Source of the DNA: an uncultured Steroidobacter sp.
Lineage (GTDB): Bacteria; Pseudomonadota; Gammaproteobacteria; Steroidobacterales; Steroidobacteraceae
Reading direction: 5' to 3'
Length of the DNA: 64,000 nucleotides
NCBI GenBank assembly: GCA_937864115.1
Contig: CALMII010000029.1
Coordinates: forward strand, 29,203 to 93,202
The translations under genes were made by a program, and so were the position numbers. Shown piece by piece: positions 42,631 through 49,765 of the stretch (its first letter is position 1; every line of letters starts with the position of its first letter). Under the pieces are notes generated by a model. It ran no database searches and was not told where the DNA came from. It saw only the letters and a program-made list of their open reading frames with translations.

Positions 42631-43041
42631 TCAGAAGAGCCATACGCAGACTGCCGTCAGGACCAGAACCGTCGCATGTGGAATGACGCTGAGAGACCAG
42701 CGCGACAATGGCATCAGCATCAGCGCGACAAACAACGTCGATGCGCTCACGCACGCCAGCCAGACGGCAACCCCCACATCCAGGCCCCAGTCGCCCATGC
42801 ATAGGGCGAGCGCCACGGCGAGCATGAAGAAGCCGACGCGACGCAGCCGGCGATACAGCGCGCTCGAATCGTCGCGCGCCTTCCAGATCACGTCGTACAG
42901 CAGCACGCATGACTCGAATACGTCGATGACAATGGCGCCGATGCGCCACAGCGCCCCGACGATCCACGCTACCAGGGGCTGAAGTCCGCTTGCCGGCGCC
43001 GTGTTCGTGCTGTGATCGCGCCGGGTTTCGTGCTCGCTCAC
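42631..43041 (-). CDS. Membrane protein with DUF3325-like C-terminus
   Basis: A 136-residue protein. The N-terminal 30 residues are polar. One helix follows (LVAWIVGALWRIGAIVIDVF), then a C-terminal set: RVGFFMLAVALALCMGDWGL, VAVWLACVSASTLFVALMLM and SVIPHATVLVLTAVCVW. The LRxxGxxxLxxxLxxCxxxWG pattern resembles DUF3325, which is normally found with DUF3649 and PepSY proteins next to siderophore receptors. GTG 43041 is chosen because GGAG lies about 10 bases upstream. It may be a leftover accessory gene of the lost sixth cassette, or belong to D. Homology is by eye. Confidence 0.5.
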   Translation of the reverse strand: MSEHETRRDHSTNTAPASGLQPLVAWIVGALWRIGAIVIDVFESCVLLYDVIWKARDDSSALYRRLRRVGFFMLAVALALCMGDWGLDVGVAVWLACVSASTLFVALMLMPLSRWSLSVIPHATVLVLTAVCVWLF

Positions 43042-43078
43042 CGCTCGTTCTCCACCGCCCAGCTTCAAGGACTCATGG

Positions 43079-43918
43079 ATGTATGACGAACGAGATCGAA
43101 AAAGGGGCATCGAGGTTTGCCGAAGTGGATGTTCGGCCTGCACTGGATCCTTCGACTCCTACGTGCACGCATACGATCGCCTGCTCGGCGATCACCTCGA
43201 TGTTCGGATGATCGATGGACTGCAGCCGCACGAGCGCAAGGAACTGCTGTTCATGGCAGAGAGTGCGAACTTCGGCGCCCGATGGCCGAAGTACACGCGC
43301 CAACTGGAGCTGATCATCGACAGCCGCATTCGCCACCGCGAAGGCTCAGCCAACGAGATCGAGCTGGTCTGTCGCGAGCTGCTGAACCAGCGCCAGTTCG
43401 CCGCCGCACGCAGGCTCGCGCAAGCCAGCGGACTCCAGGGCTTCGAGTTCACGATCGAGAATCTGGCGCCACGAGCGAACTCGCCTACCGTTCTTTCCGT
43501 CGACGGTCCGAAGCTCACCCGCAAGCCCTTCGATGTGACGCGGGATGCTCAGGTCATCGTGCTTTCCAGTCCCGGTTGTCCGCACTGCCTGGAAGCAGCC
43601 AGGGATATCTCGAACGATCCCAGGCTCAAGGAAATTTTCATGGCGCGCGGCGCCTGGATCGCACCGGCCTATGACCTCGGTTATGGCGAGACTTTCACGA
43701 AGTGGAACCAGAACTATCCGTGGTTCCCGCCGCTGGTCATGTACGACGCCAGGGAATGGCCCGACTCGATCACCGGCGGGACCACCGCGATTCCCACACC
43801 CACGTTCGTGTTCCTCGAAAACGGCAAGGTCCGCCGACGCATCATGGGCTGGGGACCGGGCGCTGCCGATGAGACGGAACTGCTGACAGCGCTGAAGGAG
43901 ATTGGCATCGCCAGGTGA
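43079..43918 (+). CDS. Thioredoxin-fold protein with CPHC motif
   Basis: A 279-residue protein whose C-terminal half is thioredoxin-like. VIVLSSPGCPHCLEAARDIS near residue 160 carries the CxxC, and the cis-Pro region is TAIPTPTFVFLENGKVRRR. The N-terminal half has GCSACTGSFDSYVHAYDRLL and no signal peptide or membrane helix, although such proteins are normally periplasmic. Three ATG codons in three frames lie at 43075-43085. The frame from 43083 encodes a plausible start (MTNEIEKGASRFAEV) but stops at 43211, so a frameshift in the first 80 bases is possible. Likely role: disulfide exchange or redox. Divergent from the DUF3325-like gene. Confidence 0.6.
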   Translation: MYDERDRKRGIEVCRSGCSACTGSFDSYVHAYDRLLGDHLDVRMIDGLQPHERKELLFMAESANFGARWPKYTRQLELIIDSRIRHREGSANEIELVCRELLNQRQFAAARRLAQASGLQGFEFTIENLAPRANSPTVLSVDGPKLTRKPFDVTRDAQVIVLSSPGCPHCLEAARDISNDPRLKEIFMARGAWIAPAYDLGYGETFTKWNQNYPWFPPLVMYDAREWPDSITGGTTAIPTPTFVFLENGKVRRRIMGWGPGAADETELLTALKEIGIAR

Positions 43919-43966
43919 TGCGGGAGCAGCGGACTCTTCATCCGCTGATCCCGCAATTGCGCATGG

Positions 43967-44440
43967 TCAGAAATCCACCCGCGCCGTCAGGAACGTATAG
44001 GCGCTGAACAACTTGAAGGTCACGGTGGGAATCTGCGTGAGGCGCTTTTCGCCGTTCGCATCGACCGGTCGGGTATGGCTGTACCCGCCGCTGATTTCCC
44101 AGTTCGCCGTGAGCTGTCCGGAGACGTCGAGTTCGAAGCCCGTGGTCTTCGTGCCATCGACGCCTTCATAGACATAGTCGCCGGTCGGCCCGTAGTTGAC
44201 CGTCCCGCCGGGCCCCGGCACGTACTCGGGCACGTTGTCCTTCTTCGTCTCGTAATACGCACCCGAGATATTGAGCCGGTCTTCGAAGAACGCGAGCTTC
44301 ACCCCGCCTTCCAGGTTGGAGCCCACCGCCGGATCCAGCAGATTGCTGTTGGCATCGCGTACGGTCGCGGGCTTGAAGATGTCGGTGTAGCTGGCGTAGA
44401 CGGACAGATGTTTCGTGAGATCCACGACCTGGCTGCACAT
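43967..44440 (-). pseudogene. Remnant of a sixth cassette's TonB-dependent receptor
   Basis: About 150 residues of receptor barrel survive. VVDLTKHLSVYASYTDIFKP and SNLEGGVKLAFFEDRLNIS match the middle-late barrel of siderophore receptors, and TTGFELDVSGQLTANWEISG the following strand. Everything N-terminal is gone. Near the C-terminus FKLFSAYTF runs straight into LTARVDF, omitting the roughly 90 residues normally found between those two points. The 5' end joins, within a few bases, the conserved promoter/leader used by the sigma genes. It cannot make a working receptor. Confidence 0.85.
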
Positions 44441-44469
44441 TGCTGGCTGAGGCGGACGGCGGCAGTGTA
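44428..44469 (-). promoter_or_regulatory. Orphan copy of the sigma promoter/leader fused to the receptor remnant
   Basis: On the minus strand TACACT (44469-44464) takes the place of the -10 TAGACT. It is followed by the CCGCCTCAGCCAGCA segment and the arm AGCCAGG (44434-44428), after which receptor codons begin. The 3' half of the hairpin and the sigma and FecR genes are missing. Confidence 0.75.
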
Positions 44470-44523
44470 CGCGTGACGCTGGTGTGCCGGAACCAGGACG
44501 AAGAAACAGAAGCGAAAACGCGT

Positions 44524-44559
44524 TTTGTCACCTGACAAACACAATGATAAAGTTGTGTT
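44524..44559 (+). promoter_or_regulatory. Promoter with two palindromes before the TA-like operon
   Basis: TTTGTCA-CC-TGACAAA (44524-44539) and AACACAA-N8-TTGTGTT (44538-44559) are perfect 7-base dyads that abut. The first contains a -35-like TTGTCA; 17 bases on is a -10-like TAAAGT. The GTG start at 44560 follows at once, so the mRNA may be leaderless. Expected binding sites for the HTH partner. Confidence 0.6.
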
Positions 44560-45000
44560 GTGATTCCTGACTTTGACGCCGCTACCGGCAACTTGCCCGC
44601 CGGCGAGCACTCAGCAACGTGGCAGGAAATGCTGGATCGCTATGGCTACACACCGTGGCGCCGCCGTCTGCTGGACGGCTTGCTTGATGCCTTACGGCGG
44701 CTGCGCACTGCTGGCTGCGCGCGGGCCTACATCGACGGCAGTTTCATCACAGCGAAGGAGCAACCCGGCGACTTCGATGCCTGCTGGGATGCTGAAGGAG
44801 TCGACTTTGACCTGGTGGATGATCGGCTGCTGACGTTCGACAGCGGGCGTGCCACACAGAAGGCAGCGTTTCTCGGCGAGTTGTTCATCGCCGACTCACG
44901 CGCCGATCCGCAGGGCACATTGTTTCGCGATTTCTTCCAGACCGATCGCGACGGCGGTCGCAAGGGCATCATCGTCATCGACCTGAAGGGCTTGCCATGA
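44560..45000 (+). CDS. DUF6932-like putative toxin (nucleotidyltransferase-like)
   Basis: A 146-residue protein. The start MIPDFDAATGNLPAGEHSAT and the core CARAYIDGSFITAKEQPGDF followed by CWDAEGVDFD match the DUF6932 pattern, whose GSF-x(9)-GDFD resembles a nucleotidyltransferase G-S and D-x-D site. Downstream FLGELFIADSRADPQGT and FFQTDRDGGRKGI complete the family. It overlaps an HTH gene by 4 bases, a toxin-antitoxin layout. The GTG 44560 is taken because the conserved N-terminus begins there. If a toxin, it would modify RNA or protein by nucleotidyl transfer; this is inference. Confidence 0.7.
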   Translation: MIPDFDAATGNLPAGEHSATWQEMLDRYGYTPWRRRLLDGLLDALRRLRTAGCARAYIDGSFITAKEQPGDFDACWDAEGVDFDLVDDRLLTFDSGRATQKAAFLGELFIADSRADPQGTLFRDFFQTDRDGGRKGIIVIDLKGLP

Positions 45001-45419
45001 TCACCAACCAGCGCCAGTACCTCAACACGCAGGCCCAGGCCGAGCGATTCCGGCAAGCGCTGGCCGCGCCCGACGCGAAAGGTGTGCATCCGAAAGCGGC
45101 GAAGGCCATGCGAGACGGGCTGCGCAGCCAACTCGAAGACCTGGAAGCCGAACTGGCCGAATACGACGCCTTGCGCGGGGGGCGCGTCGTCACGCTGGAG
45201 GCCGAATCCATCGTTGGCATTGGCGAAGCACTGATCAAGGCGCGCATCGTGCGCAACTTGACGCAGAAGGAACTCGCCGAACGGCTGTCGCTGGCGGAGC
45301 AACAGGTACAGCGCTACGAGGCCACTCAGTACCGCGGCGTCGCGGCCGAGCGCTTGCAGCAGGTGGCCGATGCACTCAGGCTGCGGGTGCGTGAAGTGTT
45401 CACGCTCGAAAAGGCCTGA
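44997..45419 (+). CDS. HTH (XRE/Cro-type) antitoxin-like regulator
   Basis: A 140-residue protein with an N-terminal coiled-coil-like segment (RSQLEDLEAELAEYDALRGG) and a C-terminal XRE helix-turn-helix: EALIKARIVRNLTQKELAER, then LAEQQVQRYEATQYRGVAAE. The start ATG overlaps the upstream gene's stop as ATGA. Partnered with the DUF6932-like gene it is the probable antitoxin and autorepressor, binding the twin palindromes at 44524-44559. Both genes are intact although the locus around them is eroded. Confidence 0.8.
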   Translation: MITNQRQYLNTQAQAERFRQALAAPDAKGVHPKAAKAMRDGLRSQLEDLEAELAEYDALRGGRVVTLEAESIVGIGEALIKARIVRNLTQKELAERLSLAEQQVQRYEATQYRGVAAERLQQVADALRLRVREVFTLEKA

Positions 45420-45437
45420 ACCGCCGGCACGAGTGTG

Positions 45438-45461
45438 CCCTCCCCAGCAAGCGGAGGAGGG
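45438..45461. terminator. Hairpin between convergent HTH gene and cassette E receptor
   Basis: CCCTCC and GGAGGG flank a 12-base loop in the 61 bases between two convergent stops. It may act as a two-way terminator. No strong T-tract on either strand, so efficiency is uncertain. Confidence 0.4.
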
Positions 45462-45480
45462 AAAGAATGGAAACCCGTCT

Positions 45481-47949
45481 TCAGAAATCCACCTCCGCCG
45501 AGAACGACAGCCGCCGTTCCTGACCGTAGGTCAGCCAGCCCTCGGCAGGCGCTGCGGTGGCGAAGTACTTCTTGTCCGTGAGATTCGTGACGTTCAACCG
45601 CAGCGTCGTCGCCTTGCCGCCCAGCGCGAACCGGTAGCGGGCGCCGGCATCGAGGGTGGTATAGCCGGGCAACGTGCCGCACAGCGTCGGGTCTCCCAGA
45701 TACACCGAACAGCGACTCGCATCCGTGGAGGCGGTGATCGCGCCCGTGAAGGTCAGACCCTGCACGGCTGGCAAGTCGTACTCGGCGTTGAGTACGAACC
45801 GGTGATCCGGAATGCCCATGACTTTCTCGCCGTCGGCGGCGCCGCCTTCGGTCTTCACGAACTCCGCATCCATGTAGGTGTAGCTGCCCAGCAGACGCAC
45901 GCCTGCGAACGGCTCGCCGAACACGGACAACTCCAGCCCGCGATGGCGTCGTTCGCCGTCGATGCTGTAGTGGAATGTATTGGGCGTGTCGGTGGGCTCG
46001 GCGATACCGTTCATCTGGGAAATCTGGAACAGTGCGGCCGTCGCGCCGAGACTGCCGTTCTCCCACTTGGCGCCGATCTCGTACTGCTCGCTCTCGGTTG
46101 GCGGGAAGAACGCGCCCGCATTCACGTAGTAGCGTGGCGGCAGCGCACTCGGTTCGTTCTCCGGCGCCTGCGGCCCCTGCTCGAGATCTTCGATGTAACT
46201 GCCGTAGACCATCCACTGCGATGACGGCCGGTAGACCAGTCCGACCGAAGGCGTCACGGCGCTTTCATCGTAGTACCCCTCCTGCTCCACATTCTGGTGT
46301 CGCAGGCCGAGCAGCAACTGATAACGCTCATCGGCGAGGCTGAGGCGATCCACCACGGCGTAGCTGCGGAAGGAATTCTTGCCGTCATAAGGAAGATCGG
46401 ACCGATCCGGCGTAGGCAGCGTGATATCGGGCGGCGTTGTCGCGATGGGCACGCGCACGCCGGTGGCTTCTTCCATCCAGAGACTCCAGCCCTTGCGCTC
46501 GTAGAGGCTGGCGCCCACGACCAGTTCGTGCCGGACCGGACCGGTCGCGAACTCGCCGTACAGATTCAGCTCACTCGACTTGGGCTGCAGCACCATGGCC
46601 CACATCTGGTTCATGAGTGCGACGGTGCCGTCGGGATCTTCACTGCTCCAGTCCGGATAGGTGGCCGGCCAGAAATCCTCGGCTTCGTTCTGGCCGTATT
46701 TGAACGAGACGCTCCAGTGCTCGCTCAGATCATATTCGAGCGCGGCGATGAACAGGTCGAAGTTCTGCTCGGCATTCCACCAGTTCGTCGGGTTCGGGCA
46801 GGTGTCTCGATCGGGGTTGGCGTCGAGATCCCAGCCATCGCAGCTGTCGGTCCCGTCGCCTTGCGTATGCTGACGTTGGCCGACGTAATCCAGCGACGCA
46901 CGGAAGCGTTCGCCGCGGTAGTCGAGTGCAACGCTGGCGAGCTTCATCTCCTGTTCGAAGCGCGTATCGCCGAACGTGCCCTTGCGATAAAGCAGGTTGG
47001 TGCGCACGCCCCATTGACCGTCGGCGCCGAAGCGCCGGCCGAAATCCACGGTCGTGCCCAGCACGTCTTCGGTTTCGTAGAGAGCGCTGACGCGGGTCAG
47101 CGGTTCATCAGCCGCCCGCTTGGTGACCATGCTGACGGAACCGCCGATGCCGCCTTCGAGCGCGCCCTGCAATAACGCGCTCGGGCCTTTCATCATCTCG
47201 ATGCGCTCGTAAGGCTGCACTTCGAGGTAGCCATCGGCGTTGCCCATGCCGTACAGGCCGTTCACGCCGAGTTCTCCCTTGCCCAGCTGGAAGCCGCGGA
47301 TCGAGAAGACGGGCGAGAGACCGAAGCTGTTGATGTCCTGTACCGAGGAGTCGAAACGCAGCACCTCGCGGACATCCTTCGCCTGCAGGTCGCGCGTGAA
47401 TTCCTCCGTGAAGTTGACGACGCTGAAAGGCGTCTCCATCACGTCGACCGCACCGAGCAGACCCAGCCTGCCGCCATTTGCCACCTGGCCGCCGGCATAC
47501 ACGTCCGGTAAATCCGTCGGGGCAGCATCAACCTCCGCACGTACCTTGACCGGCGGCAACACGGCGGGACTGTCGGTGCTGGTCGGCAGTTTCTGCAGCA
47601 GGTAGATGCCGTCATCGCTGCGCACCGCCAGCAGACGATGTCCTGAGAGCAGGCGCGAGAAGCCTTCGGTGACCGTATAGCGGCCGCGCAGTCCCTCGCT
47701 GGTGCGGTTTTCGGTCAGCGTCGAATCGAAGGAAAGCACCACGCCCGCAGCGCCTGCGAACTGGCCGAGCACGCTGCCGAGCGGTCCGGCGGGAATGTCG
47801 ACTTCCACCGGCTGCACTTCGGCCGAGGCGTTCGCCGCACGTGCTTGTGTCGACGCCGTGCCCATTGCCGCCATGGCGAATGCGGCGAGCAGCAACGCGC
47901 GCGTCCGCGCCGATCCATGCTGCCTGCTGCGGAAGATCGTGTGTGACAT
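45481..47949 (-). CDS. Cassette E: STN-domain TonB-dependent receptor
   Basis: An 822-residue receptor. The signal peptide (MSHTIFRSRQHGSARTRALL) is cleaved near ARAANAS. The STN domain has VEVDIPAGPLGSVLGQFAGA and LRGRYTVTEGFSRLLSG. The plug shares with cassette C the linker AGGQVANGGRLGLLG and METPFSVVNFTEEF, then IEMMKGPSALLQG. The barrel has two disulfide-type Cys pairs (DSCDGWDLDANPDRDTC; SRCSVYLGDPTLC) and ends LSFSAEVDF. The Cys pairs suggest extracellular loops shaped for a particular ligand. ATG 47949 begins a proper signal peptide. Confidence 0.92.
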   Translation of the reverse strand: MSHTIFRSRQHGSARTRALLLAAFAMAAMGTASTQARAANASAEVQPVEVDIPAGPLGSVLGQFAGAAGVVLSFDSTLTENRTSEGLRGRYTVTEGFSRLLSGHRLLAVRSDDGIYLLQKLPTSTDSPAVLPPVKVRAEVDAAPTDLPDVYAGGQVANGGRLGLLGAVDVMETPFSVVNFTEEFTRDLQAKDVREVLRFDSSVQDINSFGLSPVFSIRGFQLGKGELGVNGLYGMGNADGYLEVQPYERIEMMKGPSALLQGALEGGIGGSVSMVTKRAADEPLTRVSALYETEDVLGTTVDFGRRFGADGQWGVRTNLLYRKGTFGDTRFEQEMKLASVALDYRGERFRASLDYVGQRQHTQGDGTDSCDGWDLDANPDRDTCPNPTNWWNAEQNFDLFIAALEYDLSEHWSVSFKYGQNEAEDFWPATYPDWSSEDPDGTVALMNQMWAMVLQPKSSELNLYGEFATGPVRHELVVGASLYERKGWSLWMEEATGVRVPIATTPPDITLPTPDRSDLPYDGKNSFRSYAVVDRLSLADERYQLLLGLRHQNVEQEGYYDESAVTPSVGLVYRPSSQWMVYGSYIEDLEQGPQAPENEPSALPPRYYVNAGAFFPPTESEQYEIGAKWENGSLGATAALFQISQMNGIAEPTDTPNTFHYSIDGERRHRGLELSVFGEPFAGVRLLGSYTYMDAEFVKTEGGAADGEKVMGIPDHRFVLNAEYDLPAVQGLTFTGAITASTDASRCSVYLGDPTLCGTLPGYTTLDAGARYRFALGGKATTLRLNVTNLTDKKYFATAAPAEGWLTYGQERRLSFSAEVDF

Positions 47950-48066
47950 GCCCTGCTCCCTTGTGATTGCTGTTCTAGTGCTGGCCACGGCCAGCCTCGC
48001 TATCCAGGGAGGTCGGATGAGAATCGAAAAGGGACAATCGGCCGGCGCAGATGCAGGCGCGGCCGT

Positions 48067-49029
48067 TCAGCGCGGCTCGACCCGCATTCCGGGAGACAGT
48101 CTCCACAACCCGCCTTCGCGCCGCGTCAGCCTGACCGGCAGGGCCATGACGAGCGCGTCGAGCGCGCGATCGGTGTCGTCGATCGGAAAGGCTCCCGAGA
48201 TATGCAGGCCCGCCACCGCAGGGTCGCAGTCCAGGGAGTCGCGGCGGTAGCGGGAAATTTCGGCCACGAACCGGTCCAGCCGCCAGCCGGCAACGATGAG
48301 CAGGCCGCGTGTCCAGGCGTCCGCGGTAGCGGTCGGTACTGCGACGGTCTCGTCGAAGCGGTGCGCGTTGAAGCTTACCTGTTCGCCGGCTTGCAGCACC
48401 CGCGCATCGTGGGCTTGCATCGGAATCGCTTCGACGCGATGTTCGAGCACGGTCAGGAGGGTCGCATCGTCTTGCGCGCGAACGACGAAGCGCGTCCCCC
48501 ATGCCTGCATCGTCCCTTGCGCCGTCCGCACGAAGAACGGCCGCGAATCCTTGCCGGTTTCGATCAGCAGTTCTCCGGCATGCAGGCGCACCAGTCGCTG
48601 CGCTTCATCGAAATTCACGTCCACAGCGGTCGCCGTGTTCAGCAGCAGTCGGCTGCCGTCGGCGAGTTGCCACTCGCGGCGCTCGCCGATCTGCGTCCGG
48701 TAGTCGGCGAAACGCTGCGGCCACGGCATCTGTCGATGCGCGAGCCATACGGCGCCGCCACCTATCGCGAACCCGGTCATGCCCTTCAGCAGTGTGCGAC
48801 GCCGTCGGTCCGTGTCCTGCTGCGAGCCCGCGATCAATGCTTTCGTCGACGGTTCCACCGGCAGCTGTTGCAGCAACTTCTGCAGCGATTCGACGCGCTG
48901 CCACGCGAGCCGATGATCCGGATGGGCGTGAAGCCAGTCGCTCCATTCTTTGCGGTCGGCGTCGCTGGCTTCGCCGGAACACAGCTGTGCATGCCAGTGC
49001 GCCGCTGCTTTGAGGATTGCGCGGTCCAT
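48067..49029 (-). CDS. Cassette E: FecR-family anti-sigma factor
   Basis: A 320-residue FecR protein. The N-terminal domain reads AAHWHAQLCSGEASDADRKE. The membrane segment is near residue 80 (RTLLKGMTGFAIGGGAVWLA). The FecR domain has QIGERREWQLADGSRLLLN, VRLHAGELLIET and QAWGTRFVVRA; the Ala-Trp-Gly there replaces the Ala-Leu-Gly of the other cassettes. It starts 3 bases after the sigma E stop. About 120 bases separate it from the receptor. Confidence 0.92.
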   Translation of the reverse strand: MDRAILKAAAHWHAQLCSGEASDADRKEWSDWLHAHPDHRLAWQRVESLQKLLQQLPVEPSTKALIAGSQQDTDRRRRTLLKGMTGFAIGGGAVWLAHRQMPWPQRFADYRTQIGERREWQLADGSRLLLNTATAVDVNFDEAQRLVRLHAGELLIETGKDSRPFFVRTAQGTMQAWGTRFVVRAQDDATLLTVLEHRVEAIPMQAHDARVLQAGEQVSFNAHRFDETVAVPTATADAWTRGLLIVAGWRLDRFVAEISRYRRDSLDCDPAVAGLHISGAFPIDDTDRALDALVMALPVRLTRREGGLWRLSPGMRVEPR

Positions 49030-49032
49030 GGA

Positions 49033-49557
49033 CTATTCCGCATCCAGTGCGAGGCACAGACACTGCTCGACCGCACGCGCCACATACTTCTTCACCGAGC
49101 TGGTCGACACTCCGAGCCGCTGTGCAATCTCGGCATACGTGAGGCCCTCGAGCTGCGACAGCAGGAACGCCTGTCGCGCCTTGAGACCAAGTCCATCGAG
49201 CATCGCGTCGATCTCGCACAATGTCTCGACGATCAGCGCACGCGACTCCGGCGATGTCTCGACCGGTTCCGGCGTCGATGCAAGCGCTTCCAGATAGGCG
49301 CGCTCCAGCGACTTGCGGCGGAAGTGATCGACCAGCACACGGCGCGCAATCGTCGCGAGATAACTGCGCGGCTCGCGGATGCCGCCGGCGGGCCGGCCAG
49401 CCGCAGGACTGGCGAGGATGCGCAGCAGGGTGTCCTGCGTCAGATCGGCGGCTTGTTCCGGGCAGCCGAGCCGGCGCCGCAGCCATCCTTGCAGCCAGGA
49501 ATGGTGTTCGCGGCAGAGCGACTGGACAGCGTCGGTTCGGAGCGTGGTTTCGGTCAT
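49033..49557 (-). CDS. Cassette E: FecI-type ECF sigma factor
   Basis: A 174-residue ECF sigma factor. Region 2 has SLCREHHSWLQGWLRRR and QAADLTQDTLLRIL; region 4 has LKARQAFLLSQLEGLTYAEI and LGVSTSSVKKYVARAV. ATG 49557 (MTETTLRTD) lies 5 bases after the leader hairpin. A longer frame would translate the promoter itself. It is divergent from tonB, so the intergenic region serves both a sigma gene and the energy-coupling gene. Confidence 0.92.
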   Translation of the reverse strand: MTETTLRTDAVQSLCREHHSWLQGWLRRRLGCPEQAADLTQDTLLRILASPAAGRPAGGIREPRSYLATIARRVLVDHFRRKSLERAYLEALASTPEPVETSPESRALIVETLCEIDAMLDGLGLKARQAFLLSQLEGLTYAEIAQRLGVSTSSVKKYVARAVEQCLCLALDAE

Positions 49558-49562
49558 CGCAG

Positions 49563-49645
49563 CAGCCAGGAACATGGGGCGCCCTGGCTGCGCGGACTGG
49601 CTGAGGCGGGGCGGCAGTCTAGCGCCGCCGTCCTGCGCGGGCCAA
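49563..49645 (-). promoter_or_regulatory. Cassette E sigma promoter and leader hairpin
   Basis: On the minus strand there is a -35 TTGGCC (49645-49640), an 18-base spacer and a -10 TAGACT (49621-49616). An 8-base stem CAGCCAGG/CCTGGCTG (49590-49563) ends 5 bases before the ATG. The loop sequence differs fully from A, B and C while the stem is kept. Confidence 0.7.
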
Positions 49646-49765
49646 GCGCCGGACCCAGCCATCCGTGCTGGAACGCTACGCGCTGTTTTCTGGCGCCGGG
49701 CATGCCTGTTTTCTCATCTCATTCGTCATACCAGTAGAACCTGCCGGGACCGGCAGCAGGCACCC

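Noticed and set aside
49690..49735. A possible Fur box before tonB (TGAGA-type hexamers)
   Set aside because: Only loose direct repeats are seen, without a dyad comparable to the one at 42183; not strong enough to list.
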